DNA of 64,000 nucleotides. Source: Vitrella brassicaformis (lineage: Eukaryota > Sar > Vitrellaceae). Below, one piece after another: positions 12,301 through 26,828 of this stretch. A program made the position numbers and the translations under genes. The notes under the pieces were generated by a model, which worked only from the letters and a program-made list of their open reading frames with translations, searched no databases and had not been told where the DNA came from. The stretch's first letter is position 1. The number at the start of each line of letters is the position of its first letter. The stretch is taken from NCBI GenBank assembly GCA_001179505.1, contig CDMY01000357.1, positions 39,188-103,187 on the forward strand, written 5' to 3'.

Positions 12301-12716
12301 AGGCTGCCCTGTCCTCGTCGGTCTCCTCGTCCACATCATCCTCATCCTCACCGTCGTCGTCAGATGATGATGCTGCCGACACACCACCACCACTACCACC
12401 TGCACCACCACCGCCCCATCCCTTGTCCATCTCAAGCACGTCACCAAAGGGCTGCTGCCGACGGGAAACAGACGATAGGGCAAGGGGTCGGCGAACGGAG
12501 CGCCGTGGTCCAATTGCACGCCCATGTGAGGTAGAAACCCGCCTGCAAACACGACGGCGCTCTTGAGGAGGTGTGCGGCGTGATCTGTGCTCTTTGACGT
12601 CACCTGCTTGTTGTTGCTTTGTTCGCGATGAATGCCGTAGATCTGTGAAGCTGCAGACATTCGCGAGGGTCCATTGCTGCCTGCAAGGCGCAACCCGCTG
12701 TCAGCAACGCCTTCAT
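9368..12716 (-). CDS. DEVD-box ATP-dependent RNA helicase, RH58-like, probably plastid-targeted
   Basis: About 830 aa. First exon 12604-12716 begins MKALLTAGCALQAAM, a short hydrophobic leader. It splices in phase 2 to exon 12239-12542, which continues as an S/T/R-rich stretch (RVSTSHGRAIGPRRSVRRPL). This signal-plus-transit layout is that of nuclear genes for complex plastids. An acidic low-complexity region and a basic KKKKKRQQ stretch follow. The helicase core has a Q-motif region (NPTHTQIKAIP), motif I AHTGSGKT, Ia APGRELVAQ, Ib TPGRL, motif II DEVD in place of DEAD, motif III SAT, motif V STELGARGLDVP and motif VI HRAGRVGRAG. DEVD is also the motif II of plant chloroplast RH58 as I recall it. 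The last exon encodes a basic tail (MLKSKSLRSKKGKGRDRK); stop 9368-9370. Helicase identity is firm; RH58 orthology and plastid location are inference. Confidence 0.88.
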
Positions 12717-12733
12717 CCTTTCCTCTGCTCGCC

Positions 12734-12757
12734 AAGCTCGCAAATGCCAAGCTCGCA
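12734..12757. promoter_or_regulatory. Candidate promoter motif, direct pair
   Basis: AAGCTCGCA occurs at 12734-12742 and again at 12749-12757, 15 bp apart, in the 143-bp divergent gap between the helicase ATG (12716) and the next gene (12860). Its position favours the helicase start at 12716 over an upstream in-frame ATG at 12803. Confidence 0.5.
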
Positions 12758-12859
12758 AAGGATCGGCTTGAAGGCGTTCTGAAAAAGATCTGCACAGCAA
12801 CAAACACTAAGGAGGAGGAGAGCCGCTGCAGCCGAAGATCTGCGAAGATCTGCGAAAGA

Positions 12860-14614
12860 ATGGAGGCCAAGTCAGTGCCTTGTCAAGGTTTGCCCAGCAA
12901 GGGTGATGATGATCCGCCGCCGTCGAATCATCGACTGCTGGGGCCTCTCTTGTCCATCGGCGACACTGTGGTTCTCGAGAAAGGCGAGGAGCGAGGCCTG
13001 CCCATCCTCTCCCTGGCTTATTCCCTAGTGCTGGCCCGGGTCTGCGATGCAATGGTCAAGAGACTGCCACTCGAGGAAATCATGAAGACCATGATGCGGA
13101 ATATGTTCGGTGAGGGAGGGCAACGGTGTGTGTGCATGATTGAGTGAGTGACTCTGTACGTGTGTGCCTTTGAATTGTGTTTGTGGTTGGTTCAGGGTTC
13201 ATCATATGGGAGTTCAAGGATGAGGACACATCGCAAAAGCACGGCCATTCTGTGGTGCTTCACATCTTCCCAAGTATAGACACATGCATGAAGGCACATG
13301 CAGACGGGAGGGCGAAGGAGAGGCCATGACCTGTCCCTCGCTTGATTGCTTGTTTGCACGTCGTATGTTATGTGTGCCTTCAGAGATTGTGGATGGGTCG
13401 TTAGAGTATCCGCATTGCCACAAGAGAAACTGGTCAGTCAGTGCACATACTGTTTCCTCATTAATTCATTCATTCATTCATTCTTTGCCATTGGTTGGGT
13501 GTCCGGTGTGTCAGGTCCTCAATCAACATGCACGGCACATACCAGCACATCCTCTACAGCTTCCTCAAACACGACACCGGTAAGCCTCGCAGTGCGCCGT
13601 GCGATGCGTTGCACTGCAGGGTCGGTCATACTCATTGCGAACGTTACTCAGGCGAGGCCATCACGCCGGATCTGTCGCTGCCCGGCCACGCTGCTGAGTG
13701 TCCGCAGCAGAACCTGAAGCTCTTCGAGCACGAGATGGAGACGGGCTGCCATTTCAAAGGACCTGTGAGGGTCGACGCAGTGCAGGTAGGCCGGGGCGTG
13801 TCAACACGTACTCGAGACGGACGCCTGTGCGCCTTGTGTGTGGGGATGATCAGGAGTTCACCTACAAGAAGGGTGTGCTGCAGTATATGGACAAGCGTGT
13901 GCCGCATCGATTGGACAAATACGGTAGGGGGGGAATGGGCAATCGACGAGCCTCCGAGCCTGCCTCCGTATTATGGCTGGTTGTTTGTGTGTCTGCAGAG
14001 AACACGTTCAGTCTGAATGTTCGTGGCCCGCTGGACCCTACACTCAACACGCTATTTACCGTTCTCAACTACAAACCCCTCCCACAGGTGGTTGCCTCAT
14101 TCACTCCCAGGAAATCATCGCACTACACACATATACATGCATTCCATTCCCATCTCGTGTGTGGGCGGATGGGTGGGGCGGATGGGTGGGTGGATGGGTG
14201 CAGAATGCGGACAAGCAGTGGCAGGTGCCGCTGTCATCCCTAGAGCACGCCTCAGAGATCATCCGCCTTGTCACCGCAACACTCGCCGATCCCGATCTCT
14301 CTGCGTTCGCGGCGATGGGTGGCGATGCGGCCAAGCTGGCGTCTCTGCCGATCGACGAGGCGTTCCGCTATGCCGTGACGATCGTCAGCGGCTTCGAGGA
14401 CAGGTACGTGACCATTACAATCAAGGCGGCCGACACACACATGACATGACATGACATGACATGGTCTGTGTGGCTGTGTAGGTTCCCCCTTGTGATGCCT
14501 CTGGACAAGGGCGGTACGATGAAGGCTGGCGTGGTGACGGGTGAGGCCGTCAGGGGCCTCGTCTACCACAGCCTCAGGACCATGCCCGAGGTCCGAGTGC
14601 CGGAGCATGTGTAG
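12860..14614 (+). CDS. Unrecognised conserved-looking soluble protein
   Basis: No family recognised. From ATG 12860 (MEAKSVPCQGLPSKGDDD) the exons read LLSIGDTVVLEKGEERGLP, then GFIIWEFKDEDTSQKHGHSV (from 13198), INMHGTYQHILYSFLKHDTG, then FEHEMETGCHFKGPVRVDAVQ before a donor near 13785. They continue with EFTYKKGVLQYMDKRVPHRL, NTFSLNVRGPLDPTLNTLF, and a C-terminal helical/beta part (FRYAVTIVSGFEDRFPLVMP), ending VRVPEHV at 14612-14614. Introns are 60-110 bases and TG-rich, with an ATTC repeat in one. The protein has several His and Cys residues (PHCHKRN, HAAECPQQN) that could bind metal, but no standard motif. An in-frame ATG at 12674 would extend it back across the helicase promoter and is less likely. 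No transmembrane segment or signal peptide is evident. Confidence 0.6.
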
Positions 14615-15064
14615 CTAAGCAGCTGGGGAGAGAGGCAGAAGAAGACATGCAGCTGCGGCACGGGCCGGATCAGCTTGGATCATGCAGGTTCTTTCTCTTT
14701 CACTCGTTTATCTAATCGTGCTGTTTGAGATTTTGGTCGTCTCGCGTGCTTGTCTCGATTGATGCGCCTCTATTGTGTGAGCGCGAGGTTTTGTGTGTGC
14801 ACGTTGTACTGTTTGTGGGAAGGGGGCAGTGCCTGGCCTGTGTCTTATCTTCGCCCTGTGCGTGCGTAGTGAGTGGCCAATGGCTGGGGCGGATTGGATT
14901 GCGCCGACCACGTGTGTGCTGTGTGGCGCCTCTTGGATGCTTGGATGAGTCCAGTCCCCCTCGCATAGCAAACGGGATGTATCTAATCTCAGACATGTTT
15001 ACGAGCAAAGTGCCTGTTTAATCATTCATTGTACATTCAGTCGGTCGATGAGTCAATCGATCAC
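14615..15064. other. Tail-to-tail intergenic, no gene seen
   Basis: 450 bp between converging genes, with moderately T/G-rich sequence. No open frame with splice support and no long palindrome was noticed. Confidence 0.5.
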
Positions 15065-18679
<3,615 letters not shown>

Positions 18680-19554
18680 TACATATATATGAGCGATGAT
18701 GTGTGGAGATCGATGCCAGCTAGCCTAGCTGCCTGTGTGTTTTTCTGTCGTGGTGTGGCGAAGTCGGTCTGTGTTGACTTTTGTTTGTTTGTTTGTTGTG
18801 TACATAATTAAGTGTGTGGACGGCCGGCCGGACGCGGACACGGCGGAGCCAAACAAGGGATTGTTGTGTTGTGAGCCAAGAGAACCATTCACACAAATTC
18901 ATCCATACCTCCATCCATTGAGCGTTGCGTCCAGACAGGCCTGTCTGTCTGTCTGTCTGCACAACGATTCGATTGCATGAAAGTATTCAGCCGTCTCGTA
19001 CGATCCACCCACCCCGCGAGCAAGCAATGCAATGCAATGGAGCCGAGCCAGCAATGGCAATGAAGGAGCCATTCATTCATTCACACAGATGTAGTCACAA
19101 ATAAGTGTAGACAGACCGACATGCAATCAATGCACACCAACCCCCTCTAGTCGCGTTTGTTCACAGGCATCCATCCGTTGTGTACACTGTGGCCACTGAG
19201 GCGAGCCCAAAGAACGAATGAGTGGACCCATCCATCAAAGAGGGGAGGGATAGAGGGGGGGAGGGCGGGAGGGAAAGGGATAATAAGAGTGCCTCAACAA
19301 TACAATACACACACCGCGCATGGCCTGCACACCACACGGCCCTCCCTTTGATTGATAACATCCACATATATGCCGGCCCTTAAGGTATTCATGTCATGTG
19401 TTGTGTGGCATCCATTCATCCACCCATCCTCCCCCCGTCCCACTAAACATTGACGGCCCACGCACGCACCACTCGACGAGAGGGGGAGCGATGGAATGAA
19501 CGATACGGGATCGATGCGGTGGTGGTGCTGCCATACACGTATGTATGTGTCCAT
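18680..19554. other. Tail-to-tail intergenic, repeats only
   Basis: 875 bp between the thiolase and TMEM185-like genes. It contains (TTTG)n at 18780-18797, (TGTC)n at 18943-18958 and a short hairpin CAGCTAGCCTAGCTG (18718-18732). No supported coding frame. Confidence 0.5.
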
Positions 19555-22160
19555 TTATTTAATAGCGCGGTAGACCTGCCGCGTGACAATATAAGGCGTG
19601 CTCTCAACCTTGTGGTACCTGCAGCCATCCATCCATCCATCCACACGACAGACAACCAACAACCAACGCTCTGGAGCGAGCTCTGCCAGTNNNNNNNNNN
19701 NNNNNNNNNNNNNNNNNNNNNNNNNNNNNNNNNNNNNNNNNNNNNNNNNNNNNNNNNNNNNNNNNNNNNNNNNNNNNNNNNNNNNNNNNNNNNNNNNNNN
19801 NNNNNNNNNNNNNNNNNNNNNNNNNNNNNNNNNNNNNNNNNNNNNNNNNNNNNNNNNNNNNNNNNNNNNNNNNNNNNNNNNNNNNNNNNNNNNNNNNNNN
19901 NNNNNNNNNNNNNNNNNNNNNNNNNNNNNNNNNNNNNNNNNNNNNNNNNNNNNNNNNNNNNNNNNNNNNNNNNNNNNNNNNNNNNNNNNNCCCCCCCCCC
20001 CCTCCCCATCCCGTCCCCCTGTTAACACACTTACGTACCATGCCATGGGCTGATCGCAGAATGGGCATTTGCGCCTGTCGGCGTGCACCTTCTTGGCGCA
20101 AATGTAGCAGATATCACCGTGGCCACACTCCATTATCACAGTGTCACACACACGATCGTTGCATACTGACACACACATAGCATACACACACACACACACA
20201 TCCAAAGAGCGGTATGTCTGTATGTGTTTGTGGACGTGTGTGTCTGTGTGTCTGTGTGCTGCTTAGTGTGTGTGTGGTGTGGTGTGAGGCCTCCCTCCCT
20301 CCCTCCCTCCCTGCTCACTGGGGCACTCTCCCGTTTGGCTGCCGGGCGTCACGTGTCCCGCCTCTGCGTGTGCCGTCGACTCGGCCAGCAGGGGGGTCTT
20401 CTCGGTCGCACTCAGCCGACTCACATCAGACGGCATCGCCACACCACCCTCCCCCCCAGCAGCTGCGGCAGCATGTTTGGACCCGGTGGCCTCCCCTTCA
20501 ACAGCCCCTGTGGTGGTGCTCGTGGTCGTGGTCGCGCGCAGAGACGTGAGTGCCCCCCCGATGCCCAGAAAGGAGAACACGCCCCCGCCGCCCTCCTGCG
20601 TCTTCTTGGCTGGCGCATCGCTTGGGACGATCTCCTTGAGAGGCCCGGTGTACCGCCTGTACACGGCCCGCCTCACTCGCTGCAGATACCGGGGTCTGCG
20701 GTAGCCGGGTGGAGGGCGCACGGGGGGTTTGTAGTAGGGGGACGCCTGCATGAACTGCCGCACGGACTCGACAAAGACGGCCGATGCGATGCCGGCCAAG
20801 AGGCATGTGATGAGTACTAGAGGGATGATGAGCCAGTGAGGGGTGAGGGGCGAGACGCTGTCCGGGCTGTCCAACCACCATGAGAAGTCCATGACCCAGT
20901 AGGCCAGCATCAGGATGGTTGGCACGGTGATGAGCACCACCAGAGCGGCGTTGAGGCGCCGTTCGGCCAGAGGGGTGTCGGGCTGGTTGGTCAACTCAGC
21001 GTAGGCGAACAGCATTCCCGTGATGAACATTGCACCTGCACACACACACACACACACACACACATCGACACGCATACGCACATTGAACGCTTTAACGGAA
21101 TGGAAGGGCCTTCACTGCTTTTGTGTCTGTGTGTGTCTGTGTCACTAACTCACTGACCGAGTAGAACCAGTAGCGGGGTGAATGCCGGCAGCCATGTCTG
21201 TGATAGATAGCCGTCGACTTTCAGTATGATCAGCAGCAGCTGGGTAAACGGCCAACTGCATCCATCCATCCATCCACACAAGAATGAGAGGGAGGCATTT
21301 CGTGTACATCGGCGGCCCGGCCGACATCCCTTCCTTCTTGATTCGCTTGATTGACTTACACGTGCAGTGCCTGCACAGTGTCGGGCACCCACATCCTGCA
21401 GGCATCAACGAACCAATGAATGCCACAACACACCATACCACACACAACTCTTCAACAGGCTGCCTCCCCTGGCCCACCAACGCACCCCCCCACCCACCAG
21501 CTGTAGTGTCTATCCATGACGTATGCGACGATTGCGTTGACGAGTCTGGCCATGGTGCAGGGCACTATGGCCATACTCAGTGTGTGCACCTGCACCCAGG
21601 CACTCGCCCCCAGGTACCAGCACCACACCAAACCGATGCTGCTGACGTCCAGCACCGTCTCGAGGGTCCGCAGGGCCACCAGTATGCGGTGGACCGACAC
21701 GAAGGATCCGCCCCACCTGCCCGCCAGCAGCTCGGTGATGCCGCACACCACCTTGCCGTCCAGCAGACGGGCCACCAACACTACCACCAAGTAGCCGTGC
21801 CACGGCCATTTCAACACCTTCAGCACCTTCAAATAGCAGAAGAACTGCATTGGTGCATGACATGACACACAGAGTGATGGAGGGAATTCATCCTGCATGT
21901 TGTTCACGATGCGATGGATGGCAAATGAATGATCGGCTTACGGATACAAGGAATGCAGCCACGGCCGCGATGCACTGTCTGGCGCTGCGTGAAAGGGTCT
22001 CCATGAGGGTCTCGTTGTACAGCCACTGCCCTTGCTGGGGGGCGGGCTGCAGCTGCGGTGCCTCCTGCTGCTGGCCATTGGCTTGTGGCGGTGGCTCGGC
22101 AATGTTGACGCCTGCTTCAGCAGCAGCCATCGATGACAAACTACTCCCGCCTTCTCCCAT
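19555..22160 (-). CDS. TMEM185/Fragile-X-F-like multi-pass membrane protein with C-terminal RING
   Basis: Probable membrane-bound E3 ligase. ATG 22160 starts a Gln/Pro-rich N-terminus (MGEGGSSLSSMAAAEAGV). Membrane helices then run over five exons: FFCYLKVLKVLKWPWHGYLV, VLDVSSIGLVWCWYLGAS, then VWPFTQLLLIILKVDGYL followed by TWLPAFTPLLVLLGAMFITG, VVLITVPTILMLAYWVMDFS and WLIIPLVLITCLLAGIASAV. The pattern 'L-x2-L-K-x-D-G ... W-x3-F-x-P' recalls TMEM185. A cytoplasmic Thr/Gly/Ala-rich linker leads to a complete C3HC4 RING: CPICNDRVCDTVIMECGHGD, ICYICAKKVHADRRKCPFC. The RING exon ends in W, and its donor near 20031 joins the last exon (YHKVESTPYIVTRQVYRAIK, stop 19555-19557). The intron between them contains the 300-N gap, so the protein itself appears complete. 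Plant TMEM185-type proteins also carry a RING as I recall; that match needs a search. Confidence 0.75.
19691..19990. other. Assembly gap, 300 N
   Basis: Exactly 300 N, followed directly by a run of 12 C. It lies inside the last intron of the TMEM185-like gene, so no coding sequence need be missing. Confidence 0.95.
20290..20312. repeat. (TCCC)n repeat
   Basis: Pure CCCT tetranucleotide run in an intron of the TMEM185-like gene; the sense strand is purine (GGGA). Confidence 0.8.
21039..21064. repeat. (CA)n microsatellite
   Basis: Thirteen CA units in an intron of a minus-strand gene, so the pre-mRNA reads UG. Confidence 0.85.
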
Positions 22161-22162
22161 TC

Positions 22163-22171
22163 AAGCTCGCA
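22163..22171. promoter_or_regulatory. Candidate promoter motif AAGCTCGCA
   Basis: The motif ends 2 bp upstream of the ATG of the TMEM185-like gene, within the 324-bp divergent region shared with the four-helix membrane protein. The rest of that region holds GA- and CA-rich sequence only. Confidence 0.45.
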
Positions 22172-22484
22172 GGAGCAGAAGAGCAGGAGAGAAATAGGTA
22201 GGCAGGCGGCACACCTCCTGCACGCGAATGTGTATGTCGGTGTTTTGTTTGTTTCTTATATGTACACCAAAGGTCAGGTGACTGAGAGTCTTTCGCCATC
22301 GGTCCATCGTTTCAGCCATGATAGGAGCAGGTGCGCAACGTAGCAAACAACACAAGCAAGAATTGCAAGAGAAACCACACACACATGCGAATTGTCTTTC
22401 ATCCGCATGGCGTCACTCACTGTGTGTTGGCTCCGTCCCTCCCGCCCTCTCTGTCTGCTGTGTGTGTGACGGCGCTGCTCAGGC

Positions 22485-23211
22485 ATGGGTTCGTTCCCGT
22501 TTGTGTCGCCGTCTGAGCGGTGCCTGCAGATCGGGAAGCTGTTCAAGGTCCTGTTGATCGTTGAGGCAGTGGTGCTGGTGGCCATGCTGCTGTTCACGCC
22601 GTTCGAGCTGTGGATCCTGCTGCAGCTGATATCGGTGGGTTTGGGGTGGTGGGCCATCAAGGACGAGGTGGCCTACCGCCCGCCATTCGTCCAGACGTAC
22701 GTCTTCCTCACCGTCCTGGGCTTCATCTTCGCCGCCATCGGGTTCGCCCAGTGGATGGGGGACACCATCAACAAAGCCAGCACCCCCTTGATCATCATCA
22801 CCGTCATATACGGGTGCTTCTCGCTCTTTCTTATCGTCTGTTGCCGCTTCTCGTGGGTTCTTTACAAAGAAATGCTCTCGTGCGAACCAACCGGGCTGCA
22901 GATGGGGGCCTTCGGCCAAATGGGTGGCGGGGCGGGTCAGTCCCAGATGCAGCAGCCCGGTAGCGGCTACACCACATCGTATGCGGGCGGCGGGAGCTAC
23001 TCGCAGGACCCGGCCGGGTCGCAGCCCTCACCCACCGGGGCGGGCGGGCCGACCGGCGGCAGACAAACCACAGGATTCGTACCATTCCAGGCACGGCAGG
23101 GCAGGGTGGACACACAACACAGGGGGTGCAAGCAATCTAATCTGCTGTGCTGTGTCGTGTTGTCTTGTCTGGTGTGGTTTGCTTCAGGGTGAGGGCCACA
23201 GGCTGGGTTGA
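22485..23211 (+). CDS. Four-helix integral membrane protein with Gly/Ser/Gln-rich tail
   Basis: No family recognised. Two exons: 22485-23105 and 23188-23211. The protein (about 215 aa) starts MGSFPFVSPSERCLQIGKL. Four hydrophobic helices follow: LLIVEAVVLVAMLLFTPF, LWILLQLISVGLGWWAI, YVFLTVLGFIFAAIGFAQW and PLIIITVIYGCFSLFLIVCC. The linker between helices 2 and 3 is short and polar. After helix 4, WVLYKEMLSCEPTGLQ leads to a low-complexity tail (GQMGGGAGQSQMQQPGSG, SQPSPTGAGGPTGG) ending GRGEGHRLG. The overall plan is tetraspan-like (SCAMP, MARVEL), but it lacks the family motifs I know. An alternative reading through the short intron would give a different tail. It is head to head with the TMEM185-like gene. 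Confidence 0.7.
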
Positions 23212-24826
23212 GTGGGTGAGGATCAACGCCGTTTGGACCGACCGACCGACCGGTGTTTGCAATGCTAGGGGGGGCTCTCTCTGTTTTGACTGTAGCTAGC
23301 CAGCCAGCTCCGTGGACGACGGCAGGCACGTGTGACGTGTGTGTGTTGTTTCTCGGTGACGACTGACTGATGAATTCATGCATGGCCATCCATTGCATGA
23401 GTGGCGTGATTTTAATTCATCGTTGCTCATGTGGCCTTGCCCTGGCTGGGGCCACCCACCATCCATCCATTCATCAGTCAGTCCTTGGTCCCATCGATCA
23501 ATCAATAGGTCCGTCCGTCACACAACACACAGACATGAGAGGTGAGCACATCACATAGATCATCTAGCAAATAGTCCATCCAGTCCATCCCCTCCAGCCG
23601 CACCCACCGCACATGTCAGTCATGTGTGCTGTGGTGTGCACGTACGTATGCAGAAAGTTAGTAAGCAGTTCCTGGCCTGCCTGTGCCTGTCGCTGCACTG
23701 CAATCCACTCGGCCATCATCATGCCATGCCTCCGTCGGTTCGAACCGACGTGCTGCATCCTTCCATGAGTCACTCGCCTGGCGGGCTGGCTGGGCACGTG
23801 AGAGAAAAAAGACAGCCAGCCATTGCAATCAATGCATATGGATGGATGATCGATCAGATGCACGCGCCTCTGGTGGGTCGGTGGGTTGTTGAAATAAAGC
23901 AACCTGTGGCTGGCTGGCTGACTGACAGACAGATGGACAGACGGCCGTATAGCATCCCTCTCGTGTGCGGGTGACTAAAAATAGCACCGTCCCACAACCC
24001 ACCTCACACTGGCGGAAAAAACGTGTCCGCGTCGCTTCACATCCCTGTCCGCACACCCATTGATTGCTGCTATCAAGACATGAAGGGGAGGGCGTATGCA
24101 GGCTGTGTGGTGATGCGCAATGTGGGTCCCGTCCCGCAAGCAAAGCAAGGCAAAAAAGGGTCCATCCATCCATCGGTACGTCATCCATCCATCGAAAGCA
24201 CAAAGGTAGGTGAGAAAAACGGCCAAGGCGGACGGGCGTACACAAGATGGGTAATGTATTGTATGTATAGCACTAGTAGTAGAGACAGACAGACATGCAG
24301 ACTTCTGGCTAGATCACACACTCACAGGTACAGAAAGTGACTTCGGTCCATCAATCCATCTCTCTCCCTACTTGGTTCGTTTGGTGCCTCACTCCACTCA
24401 TTTGGTCCGTCCACTCCATGCCACCCGATGATAAATATTCCCTCCCTCTCTCTCCGTTGGCTGCCTGCTACTCGTCACAGAGGCTCTATCTGTCTGTCCG
24501 CTACTCGAGCACTCATCGGTGCGGCCCTGTAGGACTCCCTCCCTCCCTCCCTACCTAACTCCCATTCGCTCAGGTGCGCACACACGCATAGCATAAACAA
24601 ACAACCAGACAGCGGTGCACACAAACAGACACTCACGCGCAGACACACACACGCACCACGCACTCACTGGCAGACAGGCTCCCTCCCTCCCTCTCCCTCC
24701 CAGGCAGGCAGGCAGGCAGGCAGGGACGCAAAACTGGTGGATAAACTGCCGGGTGGCCCGTCACGTATGTCTGTCTGCCTGGATGTCTGTATGACTTGCG
24801 TGCGAGTATGTTGTGTTTTGTTGTGT
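23212..24826. other. Tail-to-tail intergenic, simple repeats, no gene seen
   Basis: 1.6 kb between converging genes. It contains ATCC, CCGA, GGCT, CTCC and AGGC tetranucleotide runs (for example 24708-24723). All open frames are short and interrupted. One perfect palindrome is listed separately. Confidence 0.5.
23733..23750. repeat. Perfect 18-bp palindrome in a tail-to-tail gap
   Basis: CGTCGGTTCGAACCGACG reads the same on both strands. It superficially resembles a tRNA T-arm, but the loop would be 6 nt and no acceptor, D or anticodon arms surround it. Confidence 0.6.
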
Positions 24827-26828
24827 TTAGTAGACGTATTTCTTCTCGTACAGCGACTCGCCCGCACCGCCGCCGCCAGCACCACCTGATGCACCACACC
24901 ACACCACAAGCACACACAGGTGCAGTGCAGTGCAGTGCAGTGCAGCGCAGCGCAGACAGATGCCCCCGCCTGGAATACCGCCGCCCGCCTCACTCACTGA
25001 CTGACCTTGGTATTTGCCGAGTTGTGCCTGGCTGTTGGCCTTGGCGCGCTCCAAAAACACCGTCTGTGCCTTGCCCACATTCTCGGGCTTGCCTGACACA
25101 CACACATACACATACACATACAAACTGACTGACTCGTGTGTGTGAGTGGTATAGGTGCGGTGCGGTGGTTCCATGGGTGTGTATCTATGTATCTGTGGTC
25201 TGTACGTACGTACCTCCCCAGGCCTTGAGTGCGGATGCCTGTAGTGCGCGGCCGTACGAGAAGCTGAGGGCGAAGGGGTGGGGGCCGCGCTTGTTCATGG
25301 CGTTGAGGTTCACCGACGCCTCCTCCTCAGACTGACCACCCGACAAAAACATCACTCCTACACAAGCAACACATACATAAGGATACAACACAGCACACAG
25401 ACGTACAAAGTGCTGCTGGTGGTGGCGGTACATTGTTGACTGACTAGCTGACTGACCGACGAGTGAGGGTGGCACGGTGCGGTAGAGGGTGCGGACGGTG
25501 TAGAAGGCAATCTCGCCAGCGTCTGCCTTCTTCGGGCACTCTACATCACACACACACACACACACACACAGGTCCGTCATCGCCTCTGTGGGGGGTCTGT
25601 GTGTGTGGTGTGCTGTCGTGTGGCCATCCCACCCATAGGGACCTACCAGCTCCGGGTGTGACCATGTTGGGTTTGAGGAGGCACCCCTCGAGCAGCACAT
25701 GGTGGTCGTGCAGTGCCTTGAACTGAGCCGCCAGGACCTTCTCAGTCACCTCAGCGCAGTACTCGATGTCGTGGTCGCCGTCCGTCAAAATCTCGGGCTC
25801 CACGATCGGCACCAACTTGTTCTCCTGGCAGATGGCCGCATAACTACAACCAACCAAACCATCCACCGCACCCAGCAGGACATACACATTGACACAGACA
25901 TGATACGTACGCAAGGCAGCTCAGCTGGGTCCCAGCTGTCCCAGCTGCCTGGTGGGCGTTGCTGCGAGAGTACCGCGCGAGTGTGTGTGCGGTTTCCTGG
26001 ATGGAGAGGTTGGAGGGTTTGCCGGCGGCCTTGTCGATGGTCAGCACGGCACGCCACTTAGCGAACCGAGCACCCTGGTTGTAGTAGTCCTGGCAACGCT
26101 TCCCCAGACCATCCAGACCCTGAAGAACAACACAACACAACACACATTCAGACAACCCGATGAAAGGCGCATCGGTCGTGTCGTGTGGAATGTCCCTCCC
26201 TCCCTCCCTCCCTCCCTCACCTGTGTGGCGGTCTCTCCGTCGCTGAGTGGGAGTGGCACGAGGCCCTTGTCGACCTTGATGCCCGGGATGATGCCCTCGG
26301 CCTTGAGCAGGTCCACCATGGCCTCGCCGTTGGCCGTCTTCTGGTACAGGGTCTCCTCGAAGAGAATGGCGCCGCTGATATACTCGCCGCAGCCCTTGGC
26401 CTTGAACAGCAACTCGCGGTACGCCGCGCGGTTTTGCTCCGTGTTCTCCACATTGATGCCGTCGAAACGCTTCTTGATCGTCCCTGTCGACTCGTCGGCT
26501 GCCAATATGCCCTTGCCTGACACAAACACACACACAAGCACAAATGCAGTGGGGCGGCCTAGTGTTGTGGACGAATGTCTGCCTGATAGCGCACCTGGTG
26601 TGGCGATGGCCTCGGCATTGGCCACGAGCTCCTTGGCGATCTCCTGGTCAATCTTCACCTGCACACAAGCACACACACAGCCACCACACGCATTCACGAC
26701 GTGTCAGCACCGCTCGCGTCAGTGAACAGATGCCGTCAACTTTCGGGCGGCGGGCGGCGCCTTTCGCCTTCCCCCCCAGCCTGTGAGTCCCCCCTGCCCG
26801 CCTGCGTGCATCGCCTCCCTCTCACCAT
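24827..26828 (-). CDS. Class I fructose-1,6-bisphosphate aldolase
   Basis: Glycolytic/gluconeogenic enzyme, fructose-1,6-bisphosphate = DHAP + glyceraldehyde-3-phosphate, by a Schiff-base Lys. The best start is a first coding exon consisting only of ATG (26826-26828) followed by a GTGAGA donor. The next exon supplies [19 protein letters not shown], then [20 protein letters not shown]. Other family blocks: [76 protein letters not shown] (across an intron that itself reads open) and the Schiff-base Lys in [16 protein letters not shown]. Then come [20 protein letters not shown] and [18 protein letters not shown]. The C-terminus is [19 protein letters not shown], keeping the terminal Tyr important in class I aldolases (TAA at 24827-24829). 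No plastid leader is seen, so it is probably cytosolic. An in-frame ATG at 26697 would add a Cys-rich stretch from intron sequence and is disfavoured. Confidence 0.93.
25549..25570. repeat. (CA)n microsatellite
   Basis: CA run in an aldolase intron, UG in the transcript. Confidence 0.8.

Noticed and set aside
12229-12870. Minus-strand frame starting MASILSQIFADLRLQRL as the helicase N-terminus
   Set aside because: It would need a 19-nt intron to reach the acidic exon. The two-exon leader from 12716 keeps frame with normal signals.
23733-23750. tRNA T-arm look-alike GGTTCGAACC
   Set aside because: The loop is 6 nt rather than 7, and no acceptor stem, D-arm or anticodon arm can be drawn around it.
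25920-25985. Aldolase readthrough segment after LARYS
   Set aside because: It reads open, but aldolase homology (LARYAAICQ) is restored only by removing it as a GTACTC...TAG intron.
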